Of a DNA stretch of 64,000 nt, positions 44,502 to 54,146 are shown piece by piece; the stretch's first letter is position 1; every line of letters begins with the position of its first letter. This DNA comes from CAVVVS01 sp963751355. Lineage in GTDB: Bacteria > Bacteroidota > Ignavibacteria > Ignavibacteriales > Ignavibacteriaceae. Location: contig CAVVVS010000037.1 in NCBI GenBank assembly GCA_963751355.1, positions 13,057-77,056 of the forward strand, in the 5' to 3' direction. A model generated the notes under the pieces. That model searched no databases, had not been told where the DNA came from, and saw only the letters and a program-made list of their open reading frames with translations. A program made the position numbers and the translations under genes.

Positions 44502-45425
44502 ATGGAAACTATAATAAACGTACATAATATTGTTAAAGACTTTGATGAAGTTAGAGCAGTTGACAGCATTTCATTTAATGTGAAACCTGCTGAAATGTTC
44601 GGCTTTGTAGGACCGGACGGTGCGGGAAAAACCACCACAATCCGGCTGCTTTGCGGGCTGCTTTCTCCCACCGAAGGTTCCGCTGAATTATTTGGTTTAG
44701 ATTTAGTGAAGGACAAAGGAAAAATTCAAAAACAAATCGGATATCTCTCGCAAAAATTTAGTCTATATGGTGATCTTACTATTGATGAAAATATCGAATT
44801 TTTTGCTGATCTTCACGGAGTTAAAGATTATAAAACGAGAAGAAACGAACTTCTTGAATTTACCAGGTTAACTCCTTTCAGAAAAAGACTCGCTGAAAAT
44901 CTTTCCGGGGGGATGAAGCAGAAATTAGCCCTTACATGCACTCTAATTCATAAACCGAAAATTATATTTCTTGATGAACCAACCACGGGTGTTGACCCGG
45001 TTTCCCGGAGAGATTTTTGGAAAATTTTATCAAATCTCATTAAAGACGGTGTAACAATTTTTATGTCCACTCCTTATCTGGATGAAGCCGAACGCTGTAA
45101 CCGCGTGGCTCTTCTTAATAAAGGCAAGATAATGAGCTGTGACACTCCTAAAAATATAAAAGCTTCAATTCAACAGACGATTATTGAAATTGTATGTTCG
45201 CCCATTATAAAAGCTTACAACCTTATTAAAGAAAATGGTGATTTTGAAGTTCAAATGTTCGGTGACCGGCTTAATGTAGCAGTTGATGATTATCAGAATG
45301 ATTTTCCACAGATAGAAAATCTTATTAAGTCAAACGGAATTCAATTAATCGATCACAGAATAATTCCCACCTCTCTTGAAAATGTATTTATTCATTTAAT
45401 AAACGAAAATAATGTTAATAAATAA
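44502..45425 (+). CDS. ABC transporter ATP-binding protein (first half of a YbhF-type pair)
   Basis: 307 residues. Walker A GPDGAGKT (37-44), signature LSGGM (134-138), Walker B FLDEPT with the catalytic Glu159. The switch-histidine position is a proline (Pro191 in MSTPYLDEAE), so this subunit cannot supply a working H-loop, and its Walker A has Asp where Asn is usual. It corresponds to the N-terminal half of E. coli YbhF. Paired with the subunit at 46812, whose signature is altered, one ATP site is probably degenerate. It belongs to the efflux operon. Confidence 0.93.
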   Translation: METIINVHNIVKDFDEVRAVDSISFNVKPAEMFGFVGPDGAGKTTTIRLLCGLLSPTEGSAELFGLDLVKDKGKIQKQIGYLSQKFSLYGDLTIDENIEFFADLHGVKDYKTRRNELLEFTRLTPFRKRLAENLSGGMKQKLALTCTLIHKPKIIFLDEPTTGVDPVSRRDFWKILSNLIKDGVTIFMSTPYLDEAERCNRVALLNKGKIMSCDTPKNIKASIQQTIIEIVCSPIIKAYNLIKENGDFEVQMFGDRLNVAVDDYQNDFPQIENLIKSNGIQLIDHRIIPTSLENVFIHLINENNVNK

Positions 45426-45458
45426 TAAAAGCTTGTTAATAAATTTGAAGGATTTAAA

Positions 45459-46772
45459 ATGAAAAAGATTATTGCTTTTATTTTGATTTTGACGGCTGGA
45501 GCTTTTGCACAAAATCAGAAATTGACTTTGAAAGAAAGTCTTCAAATTGGAATGATGAATAGTAAGGATTTGAAGATTTCTCAGTCTAAGGTTATCAGTT
45601 CAAGAGCCAGGATAACTGAAACGGGTTCAGCGCGTTTGCCGCAATTAAAACTTGCAGCTAATTATACCAGGCTGAGCAGTATTCCGCCGTTTGAAGTTCA
45701 ATTGCCTTTTTCACCAACGCCCATACAAATATCTCCGGTTATTCTAAACAATTATAATTTAAAATTGAGTTTGCAGCAGCCATTATTCACCGGATTCAGA
45801 TTGAGTTCATTAGCAGGTGCCGCAGATCTAAACAATAAAGCTGAGGAAATGGAATATGCAAAAGAAAAAAATGAGGTTGCATATAAAATACAAACAGCGT
45901 TCTGGGATTACTATAAAGCCGAACAAATAAAAAAACTAATAGACGAAGACTTACATCAAATTAAACAACATCTGAACGATACCAGAAATTTTCTTGCTAA
46001 CGGACTTGCGACGAAGAATGATTTATTAAAATTGGAAGTAGAATATTCTAATGTTCAGCTTCAGAAAATTGAAGCTGATAATAACCTGGATATTGCAAGA
46101 ATTGGTTTTAACCAAGCGATCGGAATAACGCTCGATAATCCAACCGAGATAGATGCTCAAAGTATAAAGCCGGAAGCTGTTGATTTTAAATATAACGACT
46201 TAATTGAGGAAGCAAAAAATAACCGGAATGAATTAAAAGCCATGCAAATGAGAGTGCAGGCAAGCCAAAAAGGAATTAGCGCCGCAAAATCTGCCTGGTT
46301 TCCTTCAATATTTTTAACCGGTAATTATTATTACAGTAAACCTAATCAAAGAATTATTCCTGCCGTAAATGATTTCAGAGATACTTGGGATGTAGGCGTG
46401 TCTCTGAGCTGGGATATTTTTACCTGGGGACAAAGGTCTGCCAAAGTTATGGAGGCGCAGCAGACAAAAGTTCAGGCGGAAACTTCTCTGTCTCAATTAA
46501 ATGATGCAGTACAAATTGAAGTTTATCAATCATATTTATCATTGAAAAAAGCTTATGAAAAAGTTCGGGTAAGTAAGCTTGCCGTTAAACAAGCAGAAGA
46601 AAATTACCGGATATTTAAAGAAAAATATAATACTCAAGTTGCTTCAAGTACTGATTTAATTGATTCCGAAACTTCTCTTTTACAGGCAAAAACAAGTCTG
46701 AATAATTCAGTGGTCGATTACGAATTAGCAAAAGTAAGATTGGAAAAGTCACTGGGCAAGAAGATATACTGA
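45459..46772 (+). CDS. TolC-family outer-membrane efflux protein
   Basis: 437 residues with a signal peptide (1-18, ending AFAQ). Two repeats of the outer-membrane factor fold: LTLKESLQIGMMNSKDLKIS to about 220, and NDLIEEAKNNRNELKAMQMR to the end; the long helices are seen around GISAAKSAWFPSIFLTGNY and YQSYLSLKKAYEKVRVS. It forms the channel through the outer membrane for the ABC pump encoded by the neighbouring genes. It lies 33 bases after the first ATPase gene and 39 bases before the second. Confidence 0.95.
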   Translation: MKKIIAFILILTAGAFAQNQKLTLKESLQIGMMNSKDLKISQSKVISSRARITETGSARLPQLKLAANYTRLSSIPPFEVQLPFSPTPIQISPVILNNYNLKLSLQQPLFTGFRLSSLAGAADLNNKAEEMEYAKEKNEVAYKIQTAFWDYYKAEQIKKLIDEDLHQIKQHLNDTRNFLANGLATKNDLLKLEVEYSNVQLQKIEADNNLDIARIGFNQAIGITLDNPTEIDAQSIKPEAVDFKYNDLIEEAKNNRNELKAMQMRVQASQKGISAAKSAWFPSIFLTGNYYYSKPNQRIIPAVNDFRDTWDVGVSLSWDIFTWGQRSAKVMEAQQTKVQAETSLSQLNDAVQIEVYQSYLSLKKAYEKVRVSKLAVKQAEENYRIFKEKYNTQVASSTDLIDSETSLLQAKTSLNNSVVDYELAKVRLEKSLGKKIY

Positions 46773-46811
46773 TATGCTGGACAAAAGAAAATTTAGGATA
46801 GGAAATATAGT

Positions 46812-47750
46812 ATGAATTCTATTGAAGTAAATAATTTATCAAAGAAATTCGGAAGTTTTACTGCTGTGGATAGTATCTCATTTAATGTAAAGCAGGGTGA
46901 AATTTTTGGGTTCTTAGGGGCAAACGGAGCAGGGAAGTCTACGGCAATTAGAATGTTATGCGGAATTTTGGAACCTTCATCGGGCGACGCAACCGTGGGA
47001 GGCTTTAGTGTTATGAATCAACCCGACAAAGTTAAGACTCAGATCGGTTATATGTCGCAAAAATTTTCCCTTTACGATGATCTAACCGTTGAAGAGAATA
47101 TCAATTTCTTTGGTGGTGTTTACGGGCTGTATAATAAGAAATTGGAAGAAAGAAAAAAGTGGGTGTTGAAGGTTGCATTCCTGGAAGGTAAAGAAAAGCT
47201 GCTGACTGCTTCACTTCCAGGGGGAATTAAACAAAGGCTTGCTCTTGCTATTGCAGTTATTCATGAGCCGAAAATTGTTTTTCTCGATGAACCGACAGGT
47301 GGTGTTGACCCCATATCAAGGAGAAACTTTTGGGATTTGATAAATGATCTATCGCAAAAAGGCGTTACTGTTTTTGTGACTACTCATTACCTGGACGAAG
47401 CCGAATTCTGTAATACAATAACGCTATTGAATGCCGGCAAAATAATAGCAAGCGGAACTTCTAAAGAGTTAAAAACGGAATATCTTTCAAATACTATTCT
47501 GGAGGTGGAATGTGATAACGTCGTAGAGGCACTCGAAATATTGTCTAATCAACCATGGGTCGATGAAACTTCAATTTTCGGAAATTACATACATGTAAGC
47601 GTTGAAAATGAAGATGAGGGAAGAAATAATATTTCAAAAGTACTGACGGAAGATAATTCCATAGAAATTGTTAGAATGGATAAAATAGTTCCTACCCTTG
47701 AAGATGTATTCATATACTTGTTAGAAAAGGATACCAAGAAAAATGTTTAA
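46812..47750 (+). CDS. ABC transporter ATP-binding protein (second half of a YbhF-type pair)
   Basis: 312 residues. Walker A GANGAGKS (36-43), Walker B FLDEPT with Glu160, and an intact H-loop His192 (TTHYLDEAE). The signature is LPGGI (135-139) instead of LSGGQ, lacking the serine that contacts ATP. It corresponds to the C-terminal half of E. coli YbhF. Its stop overlaps the first permease gene by eight bases, so it is translationally coupled. Together with the 44502 subunit it would build one complete and one defective nucleotide site. Confidence 0.94.
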   Translation: MNSIEVNNLSKKFGSFTAVDSISFNVKQGEIFGFLGANGAGKSTAIRMLCGILEPSSGDATVGGFSVMNQPDKVKTQIGYMSQKFSLYDDLTVEENINFFGGVYGLYNKKLEERKKWVLKVAFLEGKEKLLTASLPGGIKQRLALAIAVIHEPKIVFLDEPTGGVDPISRRNFWDLINDLSQKGVTVFVTTHYLDEAEFCNTITLLNAGKIIASGTSKELKTEYLSNTILEVECDNVVEALEILSNQPWVDETSIFGNYIHVSVENEDEGRNNISKVLTEDNSIEIVRMDKIVPTLEDVFIYLLEKDTKKNV

Positions 47751-48873
47751 TAGAATTAAAGCTATTGCGAAAAAGGAAATAAGACAGCTTAAAAGGGATA
47801 AGAGAATGCTTTACGTTCTCTTCATTTTCCCGGTTATTCTTCTTGTCTTGTTCGGCTATGCGATTAACTTCGATGTACACCATATTAAGATGGTTGTTTA
47901 TGATCAGGATAAATCAGTGGACAGCAGAAACCTGATTAATACTCTTACGAGTTCCGATTATTTTGACCTCGTAGGATACATAAATAACGGCAATCAAATA
48001 CAAGATATATTAGACACAAAAAAAGCACAGTGCGTAATAGTCTTCCCGCATGACATGTCCCGGAAATTTTATTCAAACCAAAACGCTCAGATTCAGATTT
48101 TAATAGACGGTGTTGATGCAAATACGGCTACACTTATTAAAAGTTATATGACTATTGCAATTGCTTCTTATTCACAAAAAATTCAAAGCAATGTTCTTGC
48201 TATTAAAGGCGGGAGGACTTACATCCCGATTGATATACACCCGGCATTTTGGTTTAACCCTGAGCTGAAATCTTCAATATTTCTAATACCGGGATTGATA
48301 GTTATGATATTAATAATCACAGCTGTAGTATCAATTTCACTTTCGGTTGTTAGAGAAAAGGAGCGGGGGACGATAGAACAATTAAATGTTTCACCGCTTT
48401 CATCTCTTGAAATGCTGTTAGGGAAAACGATCCCTTATACGATTATCTCTCTTATCATTGCCGCATTTATTCTGGCAGCGGGCTATGTTTTATTCGGCAT
48501 TACGATCAAAGGAAGCATTATCCTTTTATTTTTTACGATGCTTTTATTTCTGTTTGCGTCTTTAAATCTCGGAATTATTGTCTCGAGTATTGCCGATACA
48601 CAGCAGGTAGCATTTCAAATGGCAACTCTTATATCGATGCTTCCTTCCATGCTTCTTTCCGGATTTGTTTTTCCCATTGAATCTATGCCGCCTGCAATTC
48701 AAGTAATTACAAACATTACACCCGCAAAATTCTTCATGATTATTCTTCGTGATATTCTGTTAAAGGGAGTAGGAATAGAAGCATTCTGGCAGCAAATTGT
48801 TTACCTGGTAATATTTTCTTTAGTGTTGCTTTTACTTTCGGCGTTAATAAACAAGCGTTCCAGAACTGCTTAA
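47743..48873 (+). CDS. ABC-2 type permease of the efflux pump (YbhS/YhhJ-like)
   Basis: 376 residues. One N-terminal membrane helix (YVLFIFPVILLVLFGYAINF), a large extracytoplasmic domain (about residues 45-170), then five helices in the C-terminal half with the ABC-2 signature VVREKERGTIEQLNVSPLSS on the cytoplasmic side and MLLSGFVFPIESMPPAIQ near the last loops. It is an inner-membrane half of a heterodimeric exporter with the paralogue at 48897. It overlaps the ATPase gene by eight bases. Confidence 0.95.
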   Translation: MFNRIKAIAKKEIRQLKRDKRMLYVLFIFPVILLVLFGYAINFDVHHIKMVVYDQDKSVDSRNLINTLTSSDYFDLVGYINNGNQIQDILDTKKAQCVIVFPHDMSRKFYSNQNAQIQILIDGVDANTATLIKSYMTIAIASYSQKIQSNVLAIKGGRTYIPIDIHPAFWFNPELKSSIFLIPGLIVMILIITAVVSISLSVVREKERGTIEQLNVSPLSSLEMLLGKTIPYTIISLIIAAFILAAGYVLFGITIKGSIILLFFTMLLFLFASLNLGIIVSSIADTQQVAFQMATLISMLPSMLLSGFVFPIESMPPAIQVITNITPAKFFMIILRDILLKGVGIEAFWQQIVYLVIFSLVLLLLSALINKRSRTA

Positions 48874-48896
48874 TAAACAAATAATTTTTTTATGGA

Positions 48897-50033
48897 ATGA
48901 ATATGAAAATAATATTGAGCATAGTTATAAAAGAGTTTCTTCAATTGAAAAGGGATCCGCGTTTATTCGGAATGGTTTTTATTGCTCCCGTATTTCAGCT
49001 TATTATTTTAGGTTATGCTGCCAATATGGATGTGAATACCGTTCACACAGCCGTTTTTGATCAGGATAAATCGGCAGTAAGCAGGGATTTTATTCAAAGA
49101 TTCGAACATTCGGGATATTTTAAAATTGACGATTACGTTGATAATTACAGACAGGTGAATAAAGATATCAATAGTAATAAAGTGCTGTGGGCATTGGTAA
49201 TTCCGAAAGATTTTGAAAAAAATATTAAACGTATGAAGTCTGCACCAATTCAAGCAATCTTCGACGGATCGGATGGAAATAAAGCATCCATTGCCATGGG
49301 TTATATACAGGGCATTACTACAAACTATTCGAAAAATATAATGCTGCAAGCAGCAGATAAAACAGGGAGAAAACTTTCCGCTGTGGGAAATCTTGTGCCA
49401 AAGATTCGTGTTTGGTATAATCCTGAACTAAAAACCAGAGTATTTATGGTCCCAAGTATTACAGGTTTAATTCTCGCGATAATTACTACAATTTTAATGT
49501 CGATGGCAATTGTAAAAGAGCGCGAAGTTGGAACACTGGAGCAGTTAATTGTAACTCCGATTAAACCGTCTCAGCTCATAATCGGTAAAATGATTCCCTT
49601 TATAATTTTAGGTTTTCTCGATGCTCTAATTGTATTAGGCGTGATGGTATTCTGGTTTGGAATAGGAATAAGAGGAAGTTTTATATTTCTTTTGGCGGCA
49701 TCTTTCATTTTTGTGCTATCCACTTTGGGTATCGGTCTTTTCATTTCTACAATTTCCAAAACTCAGCAGCAGGCAATGATGGTAGCACAATTCGGGATAA
49801 TGATGCCGATGCTGTACCTTTCCGGTTTTGCATTCCCGATTGAAAATATGCCCAAAATACTTCAGTATATTTCATATCTTGTTCCCGTACGCTATTTTAT
49901 CACTATACTGCGCGGTGTTATTCTTAAAGGAGCCTCTTTCTTAGAATTACTGCCGCAATTTTTGATACTTTTGTTAATCGGGGTTCTTATCCTTTTTGCC
50001 AGTGCTCTTAGATTTAGAAAAAGACTAAGTTAA
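48897..50033 (+). CDS. ABC-2 type permease of the efflux pump, second subunit (YbhR-like)
   Basis: 378 residues, paralogous to the gene before it: helix one FGMVFIAPVFQLIILGYAAN, periplasmic domain to about residue 175, then VKEREVGTLEQLIVTPIKPS, five helices, and YLSGFAFPIENMPKILQYIS. It closes the operon; the start is 23 bases after the previous stop. The two permeases and two ATPases form the transporter, with the adaptor and TolC-like channel spanning the envelope. Substrates are unknown; E. coli relatives export drugs and cations. Confidence 0.95.
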   Translation: MNMKIILSIVIKEFLQLKRDPRLFGMVFIAPVFQLIILGYAANMDVNTVHTAVFDQDKSAVSRDFIQRFEHSGYFKIDDYVDNYRQVNKDINSNKVLWALVIPKDFEKNIKRMKSAPIQAIFDGSDGNKASIAMGYIQGITTNYSKNIMLQAADKTGRKLSAVGNLVPKIRVWYNPELKTRVFMVPSITGLILAIITTILMSMAIVKEREVGTLEQLIVTPIKPSQLIIGKMIPFIILGFLDALIVLGVMVFWFGIGIRGSFIFLLAASFIFVLSTLGIGLFISTISKTQQQAMMVAQFGIMMPMLYLSGFAFPIENMPKILQYISYLVPVRYFITILRGVILKGASFLELLPQFLILLLIGVLILFASALRFRKRLS

Positions 50034-50087
50034 AACTTTTGGTTGTTAATGATTTTGAAAATGATAATGTAAAAGGATCTGATAATT

Positions 50088-50672
50088 GTGAATAAAACCA
50101 ATATAATCGAAAAATCTATCGTTTTTTCATCCGATAGATTAGTACTAAAAACATTGGATGAAAATTATTCCGTGGAAGTATTTGAGTTTTACATTCGTAA
50201 TAAAAAATTTTTGGAGTTATGGGAACCAAAACGTAGCAGTGAATTTTATACACGGAGATATCAATCAAATCTGTTAATAAATGATCATCTCGATATGCAG
50301 ATCGGTAGGAGTATTAAATTGGCACTCTTTAAAAAGAGATCTCGTGATTCACAAAAAATAATAGGATTTATAAACTACACAAACATTATCAGAGGAATTT
50401 TTCAGTCATGTTTTGTAGGATATAAACTGGACAAAGAGGAAACAGGAAATGGATACATGACTGAAGGTTTAATTGCTTCTTCAAATTACTTATTTGACAG
50501 GGAAAAACTTCACAGGATTGAAGCAAATATATTACCTGCAAATAAAGCTTCAATTAAAACTGCCGAAAATGCCGGTTTTGTTTATGAAGGTATTTCTAGA
50601 AAGTATCTAAAAATTAATGGTGTCTGGCAGGATCATATCCACATGGTTAAACTGAACAATGCGATTGAGTAA
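50088..50672 (+). CDS. GNAT acetyltransferase, RimJ/RimL-like
   Basis: 194 residues from a GTG. The GNAT fold: SDRLVLKTLDENYSVEVFEF, FINYTNIIRG, CFVGYKLDKEETGNGYMTEG as the acetyl-CoA loop, and LHRIEANILPANKASIKTAE with NAGFVYEGISRKYLKING, which is the RimJ/RimL/SpeG pattern. It may acetylate a ribosomal protein N-terminus or a small molecule such as an antibiotic; the sequence does not settle this. It follows the pump operon by 54 bases and may be transcribed with it. Confidence 0.9.
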   Translation: MNKTNIIEKSIVFSSDRLVLKTLDENYSVEVFEFYIRNKKFLELWEPKRSSEFYTRRYQSNLLINDHLDMQIGRSIKLALFKKRSRDSQKIIGFINYTNIIRGIFQSCFVGYKLDKEETGNGYMTEGLIASSNYLFDREKLHRIEANILPANKASIKTAENAGFVYEGISRKYLKINGVWQDHIHMVKLNNAIE

Positions 50673-51101
50673 ATCAGGAAATTCGATCTAACAGGCTTCA
50701 ACTTAAATATTAGTCATGTTAAATTACTCAACGGTAAGGTTTGCGAGGACTCATACTTGAGCGCACTATTTTCGTTTGGGAATTTATAGAGGTTAGAGAA
50801 ATTAATATTTGAGAACAATCATTTCCGAAATTATTGCTCACTAGGTTGTCTAATGATTAATGTTTCAGAAGATACAACGCGGATGACGCTGATTACTCAG
50901 ATTGATAAATTGAAAAATTACTTTTTGGACAGCCTCTCTCGTAAGTTAACTAATTCTCAAAAATCCAGTATAATCATTAGAATTATACGGATCATCGGTT
51001 ATTACCTTAATTGGTGAGGATAACAAATAAAAAAGGTTGACGCCTTTGTCATATAATTCCCGTGTCTTTTCTATTTCTATAATAAGAATGAATATTTTTT
51101 A
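50673..51101. other. Gap between convergent genes with a repeat-like stretch
   Basis: No gene. The stretch ACGCGGATGACGCTGATTAC near 50877-50896 resembles dispersed GGATGACGC/GATTACGC-type repeats known from several FCB genomes (recollection only). A short AAAGG/CCTTT hairpin lies at about 51032-51047. Confidence 0.35.
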
Positions 51102-54100
51102 TTAAAATCCCTGCGTTATATCGAACTGCCATAACCAGCCGATACCGGGTCTGTTAAAGGGATGAACATAATCGACTTCACCTACTGCATAACCAAACAA
51201 ATTTACTCTAAGAGCTACACCTGTACTGCTAACCGGTTTTCGGGTGCCTCCTGCAAACCACGGTTTTTCTTGATTTGTCCAGGCTAATCCCGCATCATAA
51301 AAAGCGGCAAAATCAATAGGGAAATAACCATAAAATCCGTCACCAATACCGAACGCTCCTAACAGTGGAAAACGCAGTTCAAAATTGGCAATAAGCATTT
51401 TACTGCCGATTAATTTTTCAAACACCGAATATTCATTCGAATTAAAAGAGGACGTTTCATAACCGCGCACGAGTCCGGGATACCCGAGATACATGGGAGA
51501 TAGTCTTGAATCCTCGGCGCCTGAACCGTAACGCCCTACCTGTAATATTCTGCCTGCGAGTGTAAACGGTTTAACAGGCATTATATATTTTCGATAATCC
51601 GCTAAAATATTAAACAAGCTTATGGTTCCGAAATATGGTGTTATTTCCAACCGGTATCTTTGACCCAACAAAGGACCGGTAGCTCCCATATAACTGTTAT
51701 CATAAACTAAAGCCGCACTAACAGAACCAAGATTCATAGAAGGCTGGTGTCCGAGATCTTTAGTTTCATTTCTTAGGACGGAACCGTCATTAAGAGAAAC
51801 GGCTCTTGTCAATACTTTATTCGTAAAAGAGATATTCCTAAAACCAAAATTTAATTGTACTCTGAAAACCTGGCTGAACGGATAAGATAAAATTCCGCTA
51901 ACCTCCCGGTTTGTTTCCTGGTAAATATATTGCTGTTCTTCATAAGCGGGAGTGCTGTCAATTGTAGTGTAACCCTGGATATACCCGGTTAAATAGTAAG
52001 GAATCTGTTGAATTACTCCTCCCCAATTCAAGCGGTGTGACGAGTTCATATATCCGACCAGCCCGGAAATATTTGTAATTCCGTTGCCGGATTGAACCTG
52101 GAGGGCAGTAGCCATGTTATGATTACCCAGTATATCACTCCAAAACAACGCGATACCTCCGCCTAGATATGTACCGAAAGGATCGACCCCGGCAGCCACA
52201 GATGGTTGCCCGACTCCGACAATTGAAAGTGAAGGATGATAATTGGTAATCTTGTAAGCGGTGTCCGATGGTAACCCAATAACCGGATCATCCAGATTAG
52301 CCATGAACATTGGGCTCTTTCTTTTCATCGGAGGTAGAAAGCCGGGGTTGGTAAAAGTATAATTGTTGTAAGGAATTTTACCTTGTATAATTTTAGTGGA
52401 GTCAAAAGAATATATATCATATTTATTATTCTGGTAAACACTAAAGATCATTTTGTTCGAATCTCTGGCAACAGATAACGCGGGACTTAAAGCTGTTATT
52501 CCGCTTACACCGCCGTACAAATTTGTAACTTGTTCTATTTGGTTATCTGAAATATCAAGCCTGTAGATATCCGATATGCCGTGATGATTTGAAATAAAAT
52601 AAATACTTTTTCCGTTAGGCGACCATTGAGGATTGATATTTTTACCGTCCGAAAAACTTGGTATTTTTTTTATTTCACCGGTATTAAAGTTAAATAAAGC
52701 TAGTTCATAATTGCCGATATTTACATCCGAAAGTTGGGATGTAAAACGATCTGTTACAAAAGCTATATTTTTTCCGTCGGGTGAAAATTCAGGCTGAAGT
52801 TCTGCATATGCATCGTTGGTTAGGTGACGTAAGCTATCGGTCTTCAAATCATATACAAATAAGTTTGATAACCCGTTTGCCAGTGCCGAAAAAACAACAT
52901 ATCTACCGTCGGGAGAAAATGTTGGTGTAAAAATTTGAGCCAGTTTGGGGAAATGGATTTCCTTTTTAATTTCACCGCTTTTTATATCAAGAAGTGAAAG
53001 AACAGGTCTTCCTTTAGCCACTGCGGAGAAAGCGAATTCTTTTCCGTCCGGGGTCCATGCTCCGGCAGAATTAATAAATTCCAGGTTTTCTAAGTGAGTA
53101 TTAAACTCTGTTTTTAAAATATTTTTTTCAATCTTTCCAGTTTTTGCGTCGGCTAAATATAAATCTATTGAGAAAAGATCCCTTGAAGAAAAGAAAACTA
53201 ATTTTTTGCCGTTCGGGCTCAAGGAAGGAGAAACATTAAGAGAACCCTCCTCATTTTTGCCTGTAATTAACTCTTTCCCATAATCACCGGGGCGTTTTGT
53301 TACTTTTGCTAACGAATCATATTGTGCATGAAGCGCAGCATGCCATTCTTTCGATAATGAATCCTGACTGATTGAAAGGACAGAATCGATTGATTGTTTT
53401 ATACTGCGGGTTGTGGCAGCGGATCGCAATAACTCCCCGATTTTTTCATCACCGTATTTTCCTCCGATAAAAGCTAATAATGACTGTCCGTACCTGTAGG
53501 GAAAATATTTCGGGTTGGTCAGGTCGGAGATATCTGGAATTTTTTTTAAGGCGGCTTCACGCATCCACATTGCGGTAAAGGGATCCTCAGGTCCAAGTGA
53601 AAAATATTCCGCCATACCTTCTATGAACCATAACGGCATATTGGATGCGGCAGGTAATCCGTTTTCATTTTTTTGATTTTTTCCCGTAATATCAAATTGG
53701 AATGCGTGTACAAGTTCATGTCCTATTACATGATTTGTTTCAGCTAAAGGACCGGCGAAAGGCAAAACAATTCTTCTTAGAAGCGGTTCGGTAAACCCGC
53801 CCGTGCCTTGACCGATCATTCCCTGTGTTACATTTGTTTGTGAGAATTGAGGAAAACCATCGTATAAAATTAAGGTTTGTTTACCCTTTAAAGTATCCTG
53901 AAGTATTATTGAATGACGGGTGTACCATCGTTCCGCAATCTCTGCAGCATATTTTACGGCAGCTTTTTCTTCTTTGTAATAGTAAATATTAAAATGTTTG
54001 GTGTGAAGTATCTTAAAATTAAAATCATTATAGTTAACTTTATTCCTTCCGAAATATTGCGCTTTAATACTTATCAACGGAATAGATGTAAAAATTAAAA

Positions 54101-54146
54101 CAGCAATTATTATTGGTTTGCTCAAAATACTTTGTATTAATTTCAT
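51102..54146 (-). CDS. Large exported protein: gluzincin-like N-domain, PD40 beta-propeller and Omp85-like barrel
   Basis: 1014 residues with a signal peptide (about 1-30). Residues 40-280 form a peptidase-MA-like domain with HELVH (143-147, GHELVHAFQF) and the downstream WFIEGMAEYFS. Residues 300-620 hold at least five PD40/TolB-type propeller blades (FTPTFSPDGRYVVFSA, LQPEFSPDGKNIAFVT, NPQWSPNGKSIYFIS). From about 690 the protein is beta-rich and ends like an Omp85/BamA barrel (YPGLVRGYETSSFN, FAAFYDAGLAW, FDITQGF). An outer-membrane protein with a large periplasmic or surface part is expected. Role unknown. Confidence 0.85.
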   Translation of the reverse strand: MKLIQSILSKPIIIAVLIFTSIPLISIKAQYFGRNKVNYNDFNFKILHTKHFNIYYYKEEKAAVKYAAEIAERWYTRHSIILQDTLKGKQTLILYDGFPQFSQTNVTQGMIGQGTGGFTEPLLRRIVLPFAGPLAETNHVIGHELVHAFQFDITGKNQKNENGLPAASNMPLWFIEGMAEYFSLGPEDPFTAMWMREAALKKIPDISDLTNPKYFPYRYGQSLLAFIGGKYGDEKIGELLRSAATTRSIKQSIDSVLSISQDSLSKEWHAALHAQYDSLAKVTKRPGDYGKELITGKNEEGSLNVSPSLSPNGKKLVFFSSRDLFSIDLYLADAKTGKIEKNILKTEFNTHLENLEFINSAGAWTPDGKEFAFSAVAKGRPVLSLLDIKSGEIKKEIHFPKLAQIFTPTFSPDGRYVVFSALANGLSNLFVYDLKTDSLRHLTNDAYAELQPEFSPDGKNIAFVTDRFTSQLSDVNIGNYELALFNFNTGEIKKIPSFSDGKNINPQWSPNGKSIYFISNHHGISDIYRLDISDNQIEQVTNLYGGVSGITALSPALSVARDSNKMIFSVYQNNKYDIYSFDSTKIIQGKIPYNNYTFTNPGFLPPMKRKSPMFMANLDDPVIGLPSDTAYKITNYHPSLSIVGVGQPSVAAGVDPFGTYLGGGIALFWSDILGNHNMATALQVQSGNGITNISGLVGYMNSSHRLNWGGVIQQIPYYLTGYIQGYTTIDSTPAYEEQQYIYQETNREVSGILSYPFSQVFRVQLNFGFRNISFTNKVLTRAVSLNDGSVLRNETKDLGHQPSMNLGSVSAALVYDNSYMGATGPLLGQRYRLEITPYFGTISLFNILADYRKYIMPVKPFTLAGRILQVGRYGSGAEDSRLSPMYLGYPGLVRGYETSSFNSNEYSVFEKLIGSKMLIANFELRFPLLGAFGIGDGFYGYFPIDFAAFYDAGLAWTNQEKPWFAGGTRKPVSSTGVALRVNLFGYAVGEVDYVHPFNRPGIGWLWQFDITQGF

